NCBI RefSeq assembly: GCF_900148505.1
Contig: NZ_FRXO01000003.1
Span: 434,001-498,000 of the forward strand
Length of the DNA: 64,000 bases
From: Pseudoxanthobacter soli DSM 19599
GTDB taxonomy: Bacteria; Pseudomonadota; Alphaproteobacteria; Rhizobiales; Segnochrobactraceae
Direction of reading: 5' to 3'
Shown: positions 9,748 to 18,751 of the stretch, piece after piece
Position numbering within the stretch: the first letter of the stretch is position 1
Layout of the letters: each line of letters opens with the position of its first letter
Program-made: the position numbers and the translations under genes
Notes under the pieces: generated by a model
Database searches by the model: none
The model's input: the letters and a program-made list of their open reading frames with translations, nothing else
What the model was told of the DNA's origin: nothing

Positions 9748-10422
9748 TCAGTCCTGCGGAGCCGCAAGGTCCGCCGTTGCATTGCCGTCGAAGCCGTCCG
9801 AGACATCAAGTCCGCGATAACGTGCCAATCGTTGCACGCGATCGATAACCGCATCGCTGGCCCGCCCTGCGGTGAGGGCAGCATGTATCACATTTGCCGA
9901 GCCCAATGCCAAATCCAATTGAGCCGACGCGAAGATCCTTATCACCGGGACGGTATCGACCGTCCCGAACCGACGCAGGACCACCGCCCGCATCTTCCTG
10001 ACGCCATCCGGCGCCGCATCCAGGGCGGTCACCAGGGCCGCGACGTCGCCGCGATTGACGGCCGTCTCGACCTTGGTGAAGCCCGTCACCAATGTTCCCG
10101 CCTTGCGGGCGATCGACAGCGCCTGCAGGGCGCCGCGCTCCATCAAGGCATCCACGCGCTCGGCCAGCCCCGGCTCGACCGTGACCGCCTGCTTGAAGCC
10201 GCGCGCGAACAACCGCTTGCGCTCGGCTTCGGCCACCGCGGCCCGCGTCGCCGTCACCCACACGCCGCGGCCCGGAAGCTCGCGGCGCAGGTCCGGAACG
10301 ACCGAGCCGTCCGGGGCGACCACGAACCGGACCATCTCGTCGGCCGGCAGCGTCTCCCGGCTCACCAGGCATTGACGAGTGGCGGAGGCGGCCTCGCGGG
10401 GCATCGTCATCCGAACGGGCAC
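9748..10422 (-). CDS. ylxR: YlxR/L7Ae two-domain RNA-binding protein (DUF448)
   Basis: Predicted nucleic-acid-binding protein encoded between nusA and infB in most bacteria. The first half (about 12-100) is the YlxR/DUF448 domain: [19 protein letters not shown] and [12 protein letters not shown]. The second half (about 105-215) is an L7Ae/L30e-like fold, [18 protein letters not shown], the usual alphaproteobacterial fusion. The start is uncertain: GTG 10422, ATG 10410 or ATG 10404. None has a clear Shine-Dalgarno, which suggests coupling to nusA, which ends at 10428. The molecular function of this fusion is not established. Confidence 0.9.
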   Translation of the reverse strand: MPVRMTMPREAASATRQCLVSRETLPADEMVRFVVAPDGSVVPDLRRELPGRGVWVTATRAAVAEAERKRLFARGFKQAVTVEPGLAERVDALMERGALQALSIARKAGTLVTGFTKVETAVNRGDVAALVTALDAAPDGVRKMRAVVLRRFGTVDTVPVIRIFASAQLDLALGSANVIHAALTAGRASDAVIDRVQRLARYRGLDVSDGFDGNATADLAAPQD

Positions 10423-10427
10423 CGAAC

Positions 10428-12026
10428 TCAGTGCGCCGCCTCGGCCTCCGTCTCGTCATCGCCCTCGACCACCTCGGGCTCGGGCTCGATCCAGCCGGCG
10501 GCGACGCGCGCGGCCATGATCAGCTCTTCCGCCTCGGTGCGCGAAAGCTCCTCGCTCGACAGCACGCCCGCATGGCGCACGGTCTCGCCGTTCTTGCGCT
10601 CGGTCCAGCCCAGCAGGTCGTCGGTGGCGCAATCGGCCAGATCCTCGACCGTCTTGATGCCGCCCTTGCCGAACGACACCAGCATCGGCATCGTCACGCC
10701 CGGAATGGTCTTCAGCGCGTCGTCGACACCGAGTTCACGGCGCTCCTCGTCGAGCTGGCGCTCGATCTCTTCCAGATGCTCGCGGGCGCGCGCCTGGATT
10801 TCCTCGGCGGTCTGCTCGTCGAACCCTTCGATCGAGGCGATTTCCTCCGGCTCCACGAACGCGACTTCCTCGACCGAGGAGAAGCCCTCCGAAGCCAGAA
10901 GCTGGCCGACGACCTCGTCGACATTGAGGGCGTCGACGAAGAGCTGGGTGCGCTCGGCGAATTCCTTCTGGCGCCGCTCGCTCTCCTCCTGCTCGGTCAG
11001 GATGTCGATATCCCATCCCGTGAGCTGGGAGGCGAGGCGGACATTCTGGCCGCGGCGGCCGATGGCGAGCGACAGCTGGTCGTCCGGCACCACCACCTCG
11101 ATGCGCTCGGCGTCCTCGTCGAGCACCACCTTGGCGACCTCGGCCGGCTGCAGCGCGTTGACGATGAACGTCGCCGGCTCGTTCGACCAGGGGATGATGT
11201 CGATCTTCTCGCCCTGCAGCTCCTGAACCACCGCCTGCACGCGCGAACCGCGCATGCCGACGCAGGCGCCGACGGGATCGATCGAGGAATCGCGCGAATA
11301 GACCGCGATCTTGGCGCGGGAGCCCGGATCGCGGGCGACCGACTTCACCTCGATGATGTTGTCGTAGATTTCCGGCACTTCCTGGGCGAACAGCTTCGCC
11401 ATGAACTGCGGATGGGTGCGCGACAGGAAGATCTGCGGCCCGCGCTGTTCCCGGCGCACGTCGTAGATATAGGCGCGGATGCGGTCGCCGTTGCGGAACA
11501 CCTCGCGCGGGATCAGTTCGTCGCGCCGCACGATGGCTTCGCCACGGCCGAGATCCACGATCACATTTCCGTATTCGACCCGCTTCACGACGCCGTTGAC
11601 GACTTCGCCGATGCGGTTCTTGAACTCGTCGTACTGGCGGTCGCGCTCGGCCTCGCGCACCTTCTGCACGATGACCTGCTTGGCCGACTGGGCGGCGATG
11701 CGGCCGAAATCCATCGGCGGCAGCGGCTCGGCGATGAAATCGCCGACCTGGGCGGCCGGATTGCGGTTCTTGGCGTCGATGACGTCGATCTCGGTCGCCG
11801 GGTTCTCGACGGCATCGACCACCTGAAGCAGGCGCTGCAGGCGGATTTCACCGGTCCGCGGATTGATCTCCGCGCGGACCTCGGTTTCCGAGCCGTAGCG
11901 CGAGCGGGCCGCCTTCTGGATGGCGTCCTCCATCGCCGCGATGACGATGTTGCGGTCGATCACCTTCTCGCGGGCCACCGCATCCGCGATCTGCAGAAGC
12001 TCGAGCCTGTTCGCGCTGACAGCCAT
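10428..12026 (-). CDS. nusA: Transcription termination/antitermination factor NusA
   Basis: RNA-polymerase-binding elongation factor that modulates pausing, Rho and intrinsic termination and antitermination. The 532-aa product has the N-terminal RNAP-binding domain (about 1-130), an S1 domain (VNGVVKRVEYGNVIVDLGRGEAIV, about 140-200), KH1 and KH2 (VGACVGMRGSRVQAVVQEL and LSLAIGRRGQNVRLASQL, about 230-350) and two acidic helix-hairpin-helix repeats at the C-terminus. The ATG at 12026 has GGAGAGGAAA upstream. It lies between rimP and ylxR, the canonical order. Confidence 0.97.
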   Translation of the reverse strand: MAVSANRLELLQIADAVAREKVIDRNIVIAAMEDAIQKAARSRYGSETEVRAEINPRTGEIRLQRLLQVVDAVENPATEIDVIDAKNRNPAAQVGDFIAEPLPPMDFGRIAAQSAKQVIVQKVREAERDRQYDEFKNRIGEVVNGVVKRVEYGNVIVDLGRGEAIVRRDELIPREVFRNGDRIRAYIYDVRREQRGPQIFLSRTHPQFMAKLFAQEVPEIYDNIIEVKSVARDPGSRAKIAVYSRDSSIDPVGACVGMRGSRVQAVVQELQGEKIDIIPWSNEPATFIVNALQPAEVAKVVLDEDAERIEVVVPDDQLSLAIGRRGQNVRLASQLTGWDIDILTEQEESERRQKEFAERTQLFVDALNVDEVVGQLLASEGFSSVEEVAFVEPEEIASIEGFDEQTAEEIQARAREHLEEIERQLDEERRELGVDDALKTIPGVTMPMLVSFGKGGIKTVEDLADCATDDLLGWTERKNGETVRHAGVLSSEELSRTEAEELIMAARVAAGWIEPEPEVVEGDDETEAEAAH

Positions 12027-12069
12027 GGCTTTCCTCTCCGGATGGCGATCCTCGCGGACCGCCTCCTGT

Positions 12070-12834
12070 TCAGTTCAATTCGGTTTCGCTGCCGTCGCCG
12101 GCATCTGCCTCGGCGCCGCGCGCGGCGCGCTTCTCGGCCCTGAGCGCCTCGGTGACGAGCGCGTCGGTCAGAACCAGCTTGGCCTCGCCGACATCGTCGA
12201 GCGGCAGCCACACGGTTTCCGCGGGCGGGGCATCCGAGGCCGCTTCTTCCACCGGGGCCTTCGCGGCCTTCGGCGGCGCCTTCTTCATCATCTTCGGCCG
12301 GGAGCCCTTGCTGGCGCCCTTGGCGCCCGCCTTGCCTTCATCGAGCGTCAGGCCGAACAGATCGCCGTCGACGCCCGCCAGGATCCCGCGGAAACGCTTG
12401 CGACCGGCCTGTGCCACGCGCATCTCGACCTTGGCGACATGGCCGGACCAACGCTCGAAATCGGACCGCCGCACCAGCGGCCGGTCGATGCCCGGCGAGG
12501 ACACCTCGAGATGATAGGCCTTGTCGATCGGATCGTCGACATCGAGCGCCGGCGAGACTTCGCGGCTGACCGCCTCGCAATCCTCGACCGACATGGTGCC
12601 GTCCGGCCGCTCAGCCATGATCTGCAGGGTACAGCCGTTCTCGCCGGTGACGCGCACCCGCACGAGCCGGTAGCCGAGATCCTCGATCACCGGCTCGACG
12701 ATGGCCGCGACGCGGGCATCGATGCCGTTCTCGGTCACGAGCCGCGGTTCCACCGCGCCTTCGGCCGGGAGGGATCGGGTGTTGTTCGGGTCCGCGATAT
12801 CGCTCACTGCCCGTCCGTTCTCCACATCGCGCAT
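12070..12834 (-). CDS. rimP: Ribosome maturation factor RimP
   Basis: Needed for 30S subunit maturation. The core reads [71 protein letters not shown] and a C-terminal SH3-like domain. The C-terminus carries an extra basic insertion ([23 protein letters not shown], about 165-190) and an acidic tail. The 254-aa reading starts at ATG 12834. A GTG at 12807 (SDIADPNN...) is an equally plausible start and is closer to family length. It is the first gene of the rimP-nusA-ylxR-infB cluster. Its promoter should lie in 12835-13040, where I see no convincing motif. Confidence 0.93.
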   Translation of the reverse strand: MRDVENGRAVSDIADPNNTRSLPAEGAVEPRLVTENGIDARVAAIVEPVIEDLGYRLVRVRVTGENGCTLQIMAERPDGTMSVEDCEAVSREVSPALDVDDPIDKAYHLEVSSPGIDRPLVRRSDFERWSGHVAKVEMRVAQAGRKRFRGILAGVDGDLFGLTLDEGKAGAKGASKGSRPKMMKKAPPKAAKAPVEEAASDAPPAETVWLPLDDVGEAKLVLTDALVTEALRAEKRAARGAEADAGDGSETELN

Positions 12835-13037
12835 CGGCCCGCGGCGTGCCGTGACGGGAACGTCACGGTGGCGGCTGTCCGGCGCCTCAGAATGGTCGTG
12901 TTCCCTCTCGCCGCAGGCCTATCGGCAAACACCGACGGGAGCGGGCCCCGGTGGGACCCACTCTCACCCGGCCCAACCGGATCCGAACGAGAAGGTGGAA
13001 TGGCGATGCTATAGACCCGCGAACCCAGGATTGGCAA

Positions 13038-13058
13038 GGAAAAACCGGCCTTCGCCGG
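13038..13058 (-). terminator. Intrinsic terminator of the small exported-protein gene
   Basis: The stem CCGGC (13045-13049) / GCCGG (13054-13058) has a 4-nt loop. Read on the minus strand, TTTTTCC follows at once. It sits about 100 nt past the stop at 13155 and would insulate rimP from this gene. Confidence 0.65.
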
Positions 13059-13154
13059 AATCCGCGTCCTTCTCCCGGGAGCGGACGGCGCGTGAGCGCT
13101 CCGCCGATCCCATTTCGAACAGATAGGGAGCGGTTTCCGGCGCCGCCACCCGCG

Positions 13155-13610
13155 TCAGCGGCAATAGCCTTCTTTGTCCTCGACGACGATCAGGCAGTTC
13201 TTCTTGCCCGCGAGCCATTTGAACCCGGTTTCGGCGCCGGTTCCATGGCGGATCGCCTCCGCCGTCCCATTGCGCACGAAGCGGATGACGTCGCCGTCGA
13301 GCCGCCCGACATAGGTCGCCTGATCGTCGAGGGTGTCCTTCAGGACGATGCGGACCGTGCCGGGCTTCGATGCGGGCGCGATCTCCAGGAACAGCCCCTC
13401 CGGCCCGTTCCAGCGTCCGGCCCACGGCTTCAGGCTGGCGGGAACCGCGGTCTTTTTCGCCCCGGCGACGGCAGGCGCGGTCGTGCCGAGGGCAAGCGCG
13501 ACCATTGCCACCGCGATCGCGGCGAACCGGCCTGCGCGCGCGAGGCCCCGCACGGAAGCGCGGACAGGCGTCGAAAGCGACGCGGAAGACGATCGTGCGA
13601 CCGAAACCAT
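13155..13610 (-). CDS. Small exported protein of unknown function
   Basis: Not recognised. From the ATG at 13610, which has a strong GGAGGAA site, the product is 151 aa. An N-terminal signal peptide or anchor (hydrophobic FAAIAVAMVALALGTTAPAVAGA, about 30-52) precedes a mature part of about 100 residues. The mature part resembles a small beta-rich domain: WAGRWNGPEGLFLEIAP, TVRIVLKDTLDDQATYVG, GDVIRFVRNGTAEAIRHG, GFKWLAGKKNCLIVVEDKEGYCR. The two cysteines near the C-terminus could form a disulfide. Such patterns occur in small periplasmic lipocalin-like or lysozyme-inhibitor-like proteins, but I cannot assign one. It is divergent from the gene at 13860, with its own terminator. Confidence 0.75.
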   Translation of the reverse strand: MVSVARSSSASLSTPVRASVRGLARAGRFAAIAVAMVALALGTTAPAVAGAKKTAVPASLKPWAGRWNGPEGLFLEIAPASKPGTVRIVLKDTLDDQATYVGRLDGDVIRFVRNGTAEAIRHGTGAETGFKWLAGKKNCLIVVEDKEGYCR

Positions 13611-13859
13611 CGGTTCCTCCCTGGCTGTATACCGGCGACCCGTCATGGAGGCCATCCCGGGTCCCATCAACGTTCGGGGGCGCGATCGGCTCCGCTCCGA
13701 GGGCGCCCGCGGTCAAAGCGAAGGGGCCTGCACACGTTCATGTGCGGTTCAGCCGGTGGGACCTATTTCTGTCCCCGACGCCGAGCCCTCCCCTTTCGGA
13801 GACGGCAGCGGCGAAGAGGCACCACGGACCGCCGCTTGCGGTTCCACGACGACAGGACC

Positions 13860-14330
13860 ATGCCGATGTCGAGCGCCGTCCAGATGATTTCCCGGCCCGA
13901 GGCCGCCAGCCTGCAGCCCGTCGCCGCTCCCCGCCATCCGCGCCGGCTGCTGCCGGCACTCGCCGCCGCGATGGCGCTCACCGTCGCCGCCGGCGCCTTC
14001 ATGCCCTCCACCGCGGAAGCGGGCGGCTGGAACAACAATGACGGTGCCGCCGCTGCGGCGGCCGGCATCGGGCTTGCGGTCGGCGTGCTCGCCGGCGCCG
14101 CCTTCGCGTCCCAGCCGGCGCCGGTCTATGCCGCGCCGGCCCCCGTCTACGCCCCGCCCCCGCCGCCGGTCTACGCCGCTCCGGTGCAGGTCTATGCTCC
14201 GCCGCCGCCCCCGCCGGTCTATTACGAGGAGCCGGCCGGCTACGTAGTGTCCCAGACCTACGTCACGCCCGGCCCCTATTATCGCGGCGGTCCCGGCTGG
14301 GGTCCGCGGCCGTGGCGCCAGGGCTGGTAA
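13860..14330 (+). CDS. Exported Pro/Tyr/Ala-rich low-complexity protein
   Basis: Not assigned to a function. The 156-aa product starts MPMSSAVQM (ATG 13860; ATG 13866 also possible, with AGGA upstream). It has a long basic N-region and a hydrophobic segment with a signal-peptidase-like site (LAAAMALTVAAGAFMPSTAEAGG, about 33-55). An Ala/Gly-rich helix follows. The tail has PVYA-type repeats (PAPVYAAPAPVYAPPPPPVY...) and ends PGWGPRPWRQGW. Rhizobiales encode many such short exported proteins with APVYAPPPP repeats and a Gly-rich GAAFAS segment. A strong terminator follows at 14425. Confidence 0.72.
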   Translation: MPMSSAVQMISRPEAASLQPVAAPRHPRRLLPALAAAMALTVAAGAFMPSTAEAGGWNNNDGAAAAAAGIGLAVGVLAGAAFASQPAPVYAAPAPVYAPPPPPVYAAPVQVYAPPPPPPVYYEEPAGYVVSQTYVTPGPYYRGGPGWGPRPWRQGW

Positions 14331-14424
14331 AAGAGCGCGCGACAGGCGCGCAACGCGCGCCGGCACGCGCAGCCGGACCGTCCATCAGGTGCATATGAAG
14401 CGCGCATCAAGCGCGCACGAGTCA

Positions 14425-14457
14425 GCCGCCGCTCCCTGTCGGGACGGCGGCTTTTTT
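14425..14457 (+). terminator. Intrinsic terminator of the Pro/Tyr-rich protein gene
   Basis: Stem GCCGCCG-CTCCC / GGGA-CGGCGGC (14425-14451) with a TGTC loop, followed by six T residues. It lies about 95 nt after the stop at 14330. A textbook rho-independent terminator on the plus strand. Confidence 0.85.
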
Positions 14458-14799
14458 CGTTGCAGGCTGTACATCGAAAACCGGGCTGGACCGGCCGTTC
14501 GGCAAAGGAGCATCCCGGGGTGAACCGGTGCCGCCGCCCGTTCGTATCAACGCAGTATGAGACCCGAATGGTCGCGGCGGCGCGTCTGCGGAACTTTTTT
14601 GCTCCATTCCGTACAATTGATGGATCGAATTCGCCTCTCGCGCATTTTGTTCCTTTCGTCCGCTGTTCGGGGGTCGAGCCGCCCTTTCGTCGGCGCCTCA
14701 GCTCGATTCCTCTTACCAGAAATCGAAAGCAAATTTCATGCATCCATGGGGGCATGATAGCTTTCTGACCCACGTCGGCGTCAGAACGACCCTTCCCTC
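14458..14799. other. Lower-GC upstream region of the GGDEF-EAL gene
   Basis: This stretch is visibly less GC-rich than its neighbours (for example CTTTTTTGCTCC, CAATTGATGG and CAAATTTCATGC). It should hold the promoter of the MHYT-GGDEF-EAL gene. I see no gene and no clear promoter pair. Confidence 0.4.
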
Positions 14800-16881
14800 A
14801 TGGTTATCGGGACCGAGAGACTCTTCGTTATGAGCGTCGCGGCTTGCATCGCCTACCAGCACAACATCTGGCTCGTCTTCATTGCTGGCCTGATATGCTC
14901 CGTCGGCTCCTGGACGACGATCAAACTCTTCAACCGCTCCCTTTCGGCAAAGGGCGCTCAGAAGATGAGCTGGCACGTCCTGACGGCCACCGCCGCAGGC
15001 ACCACCATCTGGTGCACCCATTTCATCGCCATTCTCGGCTACGATCCCGGTGTCCCATACGGCTTCGATCCGGTCCTGACGGTCGTGTCGCTGCTCGTCG
15101 CGTTCTTCGGTTCCGCGCTCGGCTTCGTCGTCGCCTCCGACCGGAACTCGACGACGGCCGCGCTCGTCGGCGGCGGAATCGTCGGCCTGGGGATCAGCGT
15201 GATGCACTACAGCGGCATCCTCGCCTACCGCGTTAACGGCATCGTCAGCTGGGACGTGACCTATCTCGTCACCTCGATCTGCCTCGCGGTCGCGTTTTCG
15301 GCCCTCGCTGCCTTTATCGTCGTCCGCGGTCGCCTGAGAAACCGTGCGCTGGTCGGAGCGGGGCTGTTGGCTTTCGCCATTCTCAGCCTGCATTTTACCG
15401 GCATGACGGCGCTGCGGATCGCGCCGCTCGATATCGACAACGCGGCCACGAATCCGGAAGCGGCGCGGACCCTGGCACTGGCCGTGGCCTGCGTCGCCCT
15501 GATGGTCGTGGCCGCCGGCTTCGCGAGCTATTTCATCGACGGCAGTACGCGTGCGGAATCCGTCGAGCGGCTTCGCGAGGCCGCGACCCATGACGGGCTG
15601 ACCGGGCTGCCGAACCGAAGCGGCTTCAACGAGCGGCTCGACCGTGAGCTTCTCGCCGCCGATGCCGTCGGCGCCCGCGTCGCGTTCATCGCGATCGATC
15701 TCGACCGCTTCAAGGAGATCAACGACCGGCGCGGACACGCGGCCGGCGATGAAGTGCTGAAGATCCTCGGGCGCCGCATGATGGGCGTGCTGCGTGGAGG
15801 CGAGGTCATCGGGCGGATGGGCGGCGACGAATTCGCTGCGTTCCGGCGGGTCGAAAGCGATGAAATGCTTCAGGCTTTCCTTCGCCGGATAGAGACGGTG
15901 CTGTCGAAGCCGATGACCCTCGACGACGGCGAGGTGGTTGCCGGCGGCAGCATCGGCGTTGCGTTCTATCCGGACGACGCGACCACCCGCACGACGCTCG
16001 CCAGCAACGCCGATCTCGCGATGTACCGCGCGAAAGGGGATGTCAGCCGGTCGATCTGCTTCTACGAGCCGTCGATGGACGATTTCGTTCGCACCCGGCG
16101 CAAGCTCGCCGCCGAATTGAGGGAAGCGTTGGAGAAAGGCCAGCTCGACCTGCACTATCAGGTTCAGACATCCGTCCTGACAGGCGAAATCCGCGGATAC
16201 GAGGCGCTGGTCCGCTGGCGGCATCCTGTCCGAGGGCTGGTGCCGCCGTCCGACTTCATTCCCATCGCCGAGGAAAGCGGCCTGATCCTGCCGATCGGCG
16301 AATGGGTGCTTCGGACCGCCTGTGCGACCGCTGCGACCTGGTCGCCGCCGTACAAGATCGCCGTAAACCTGTCGCCGATCCAGTTCGGCACCGCCGGCCT
16401 GCCGGACCTGATCCGGCGCACCCTGAGAGAAACCGGGCTCGATGCGGAACGGCTGGAACTCGAACTGACGGAATCGACCATCTTCGTCGATCGGGAGCGC
16501 TCGCTTCACATGCTGCGGGAGATCAAGCGTCTCGGTGTCTCAATCGCGCTCGACGATTTCGGCACGGGCTATTCGTCGCTCGATATCCTGCGGTCGTTTC
16601 CGTTCGACAAGATCAAGCTCGACCGGTCGTTCATGCGGGAAGTGGAGGACAGCCCCACGGCGAGGGCCATCATCCGCGCCATCCTGGCGCTCGGCAGCAG
16701 CCTGAAGATTCCCGTGCTCGCCGAAGGCATCGAGACGGATGCCCAGCTCGCGCTATTGAGGGCGGAAGGCTGCGACGAGGCTCAGGGCTACCTGCTCGGC
16801 CGCCCCGCCCCGCTCGACAGCATCGTGTCCGGCGGCCAGATCACGCTTATGCCCGGCGACCCGCTCGCGCAAAGCGCATGA
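14800..16881 (+). CDS. MHYT-GGDEF-EAL cyclic-di-GMP signalling protein
   Basis: Inner-membrane sensor that probably makes and/or degrades c-di-GMP. The 693-aa product begins with a seven-helix MHYT domain (about 10-245). Its repeated signatures are WCTHFIAIL, VMHYSGILAY and LHFTGMTALR, motifs proposed to bind copper and sense a diatomic gas. Next comes a GGDEF domain (about 262-430) with intact RMGGDEFA. Last is an EAL domain (about 440-685) with YEALVRW, the ELTES metal site, ALDDFGTGYSS and KLDRSF, so both catalytic centres look intact. The start is ATG 14800; ATG 14830 is possible. It is monocistronic, convergent with parB, and the most accessory-looking gene between two core clusters. Confidence 0.92.
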   Translation: MVIGTERLFVMSVAACIAYQHNIWLVFIAGLICSVGSWTTIKLFNRSLSAKGAQKMSWHVLTATAAGTTIWCTHFIAILGYDPGVPYGFDPVLTVVSLLVAFFGSALGFVVASDRNSTTAALVGGGIVGLGISVMHYSGILAYRVNGIVSWDVTYLVTSICLAVAFSALAAFIVVRGRLRNRALVGAGLLAFAILSLHFTGMTALRIAPLDIDNAATNPEAARTLALAVACVALMVVAAGFASYFIDGSTRAESVERLREAATHDGLTGLPNRSGFNERLDRELLAADAVGARVAFIAIDLDRFKEINDRRGHAAGDEVLKILGRRMMGVLRGGEVIGRMGGDEFAAFRRVESDEMLQAFLRRIETVLSKPMTLDDGEVVAGGSIGVAFYPDDATTRTTLASNADLAMYRAKGDVSRSICFYEPSMDDFVRTRRKLAAELREALEKGQLDLHYQVQTSVLTGEIRGYEALVRWRHPVRGLVPPSDFIPIAEESGLILPIGEWVLRTACATAATWSPPYKIAVNLSPIQFGTAGLPDLIRRTLRETGLDAERLELELTESTIFVDRERSLHMLREIKRLGVSIALDDFGTGYSSLDILRSFPFDKIKLDRSFMREVEDSPTARAIIRAILALGSSLKIPVLAEGIETDAQLALLRAEGCDEAQGYLLGRPAPLDSIVSGGQITLMPGDPLAQSA

Positions 16882-16937
16882 CGTCCCGGTCGGGCCGCAT
16901 AAGCGCGGTTCCGCCCCAACCGTGCCGGGTATCCTCG

Positions 16938-17825
16938 TCAGGAATTTTCCAGCCGACGGCTGATATCGTCGAGTTGCTCGAGCGACCGGTAGCGAATGCG
17001 CAGTTCCCCGGCGCCGTTCGGCTTATGGGTCAGCGACACAGCCAGCCCCAGCACCTCAGAAAGCCGCGTCTCCAGCGCCCGCGTATCGGCATCCTTCTCG
17101 GCGACGGCGCGCCCGACCGCTGCCACGGCCTGGGCAACCGGTGAGGCAGCCAAGGCCTCGGTATCGCGCACGGTCAAATCCTCGGCGATGACGCGGCGGG
17201 CAAGTGCCTCCGGATCGGGCGCCATCAGGATGGCACGGGCGTGACCGGCCGACAGCCGGCCGGCCACCACATGGTCTTTCACGGCATCGGGCAGCTTCAG
17301 GAGGCGCATCGTGTTGGCGACATGGCTGCGGCTCTTGCCGATGACGCCGGCGAGGTCGTTCTGGGTGTAGCCGAACTCGGCGATGAGCTGCTGGTAGCCG
17401 GCCGCTTCCTCGACCGCATTGAGATCGGCACGCTGGACGTTCTCGACGATGGCGATCTCGAGCGCCTCGCGATCGGAGACATCGCGCACGAGAACCGGGA
17501 CTTCGTGCAGGCCGGCCCGCTGGGCGGCCCGCCACCGGCGCTCGCCGGCGATGATCTCGTAGGCGTCCGCCTGGCCGGCCACCGCGCGCACCAGAATGGG
17601 CTGGAAGATGCCCCGCTCACGGATCGAGTTGGTCAGATCTTCCAGATCCTCCTCGGAGAACTGACGCCGGGGATTGCGCGGATTGGGCTTTACGAACGCC
17701 GTCGGCACCCGCTTCAAGCCACGTCCGCGGTCGCCGCGATCGGTGAAGCCGGCATCCGTGGAAACATCGCCCATCAATGCGGCGAGCCCGCGGCCCAGCC
17801 GCTTGCGTCCCTGCTCCTCCGCCAT
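16938..17825 (-). CDS. parB: Chromosome partitioning protein ParB
   Basis: CTP-dependent DNA clamp that loads at parS and spreads to organise and segregate the origin region. The 295-aa product has the N-terminal ParA-interacting segment (RKRLGRGLAALMGD), the ParB/Srx CTPase domain with IVRA-type strands and GERRWRAAQRAG (about 95-107), and ENVQRADLNAVEEA. A helix-turn-helix (YTQNDLAGVIGKSRSHVANTMRLLKLP) and a C-terminal dimerisation domain follow. It is downstream of parA with a 56-nt gap. Two parS sites lie 3.6 kb away at 21401 and 21447. Confidence 0.97.
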   Translation of the reverse strand: MAEEQGRKRLGRGLAALMGDVSTDAGFTDRGDRGRGLKRVPTAFVKPNPRNPRRQFSEEDLEDLTNSIRERGIFQPILVRAVAGQADAYEIIAGERRWRAAQRAGLHEVPVLVRDVSDREALEIAIVENVQRADLNAVEEAAGYQQLIAEFGYTQNDLAGVIGKSRSHVANTMRLLKLPDAVKDHVVAGRLSAGHARAILMAPDPEALARRVIAEDLTVRDTEALAASPVAQAVAAVGRAVAEKDADTRALETRLSEVLGLAVSLTHKPNGAGELRIRYRSLEQLDDISRRLENS

Positions 17826-17881
17826 CGTCTCACGTCCTCTAAATTCGTCGGCCGCAGGATAGGCCGCCTGTGACCGAACGG

Positions 17882-18751
17882 TCAGGCGGCAACGGCACGG
17901 AACCGCTTCTCGCGCTGGATGATCTCCGAGGCGAGCCGCAGATAGGCCTGGCTGCCGGAGCAGCGGATATCGTAAAGCAGCGCTGGCTTGCCGTAGGACG
18001 GCGCCTCGCTCAACCTGACGTTGCGCGGAATCACGGTTTCATAAACCGTGTCGCCCATGGTCTCGCGCACGTCGGCCACGACCTGATTGGCGAGATTGTT
18101 GCGCGCATCGTACATGGTGAGAACGATGCCATGAATGGCGAGTTCGGCGTTCAGCGCCTGCTTGACCTGATCCACGGTCTGAAGCAGCTGGCTGAGACCC
18201 TCCAGCGCGAAGAACTCGCACTGCAGCGGCACCAGCACGCCATGGGCGGCACTCATGGCGTTGATGGTGAGCAGGTTCAGTGAAGGCGGGCAATCCACCA
18301 GCACGTAAGAATAGGCGAACTTGCCGGTCGCCTGGGCGGCGTGGGCGGCAATGGCATTCCGCAATCTGAAGGTGCGATCCCGCTCGTTGGCGATTTCGAG
18401 TTCGAGACCGAGCAGATCGAGCGTCGAAGCGGCGAGATGGAGCCGCGGGATCGCCGTTTCGATGATGGCGTCGCCGAGCGGCGCCTCGCCCACCAGCACG
18501 TCGTAGGTCGAGACCCGGCGGTCCTTGCGCTCGACGCCGAGGCCGGTCGAGGCATTGCCCTGGGGATCGAGATCGACGATCAGCACGCTCTCGCCGATTG
18601 CGGCGAGCGCGGTGCCAAGATTGATGGCCGTCGTCGTCTTGCCGACCCCACCCTTCTGGTTGGCGACCACCAGCACCCGAGGCATCGGGGCGGAGCCGCC
18701 GCGTGAGGCGGCCGGACGGGGATCGAGATGATTGCTGGCGGAGACACTCAT
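17882..18751 (-). CDS. parA: Chromosome partitioning ATPase ParA
   Basis: Deviant-Walker ATPase that moves ParB-parS complexes over the nucleoid. The 289-aa product carries the deviant Walker A NQKGGVGKTTTAINLG (about 31-46), Walker A' IVDLDPQGNASTG and Walker B YVLVDCPPSLNLLT. The start at 18751 overlaps the rsmG stop in an ATGA junction. A shorter start at the internal Met before PRVLVVANQKGG is possible; the upstream 22 residues are rich in Ser/Pro/Gly. The order rsmG-parA-parB is conserved near alphaproteobacterial origins. Confidence 0.97.
   Translation of the reverse strand: MSVSASNHLDPRPAASRGGSAPMPRVLVVANQKGGVGKTTTAINLGTALAAIGESVLIVDLDPQGNASTGLGVERKDRRVSTYDVLVGEAPLGDAIIETAIPRLHLAASTLDLLGLELEIANERDRTFRLRNAIAAHAAQATGKFAYSYVLVDCPPSLNLLTINAMSAAHGVLVPLQCEFFALEGLSQLLQTVDQVKQALNAELAIHGIVLTMYDARNNLANQVVADVRETMGDTVYETVIPRNVRLSEAPSYGKPALLYDIRCSGSQAYLRLASEIIQREKRFRAVAA

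Noticed and set aside
6588-9848. Plus-strand open frame of 1086 codons opposite infB
   Set aside because: Same effect: the long frame mirrors infB codon structure and its low-complexity linker. The translated product is biased and unrecognisable.
10431-12143. Plus-strand frame of 570 codons opposite nusA
   Set aside because: Shadow of nusA; no independent start signal and no recognisable domain.
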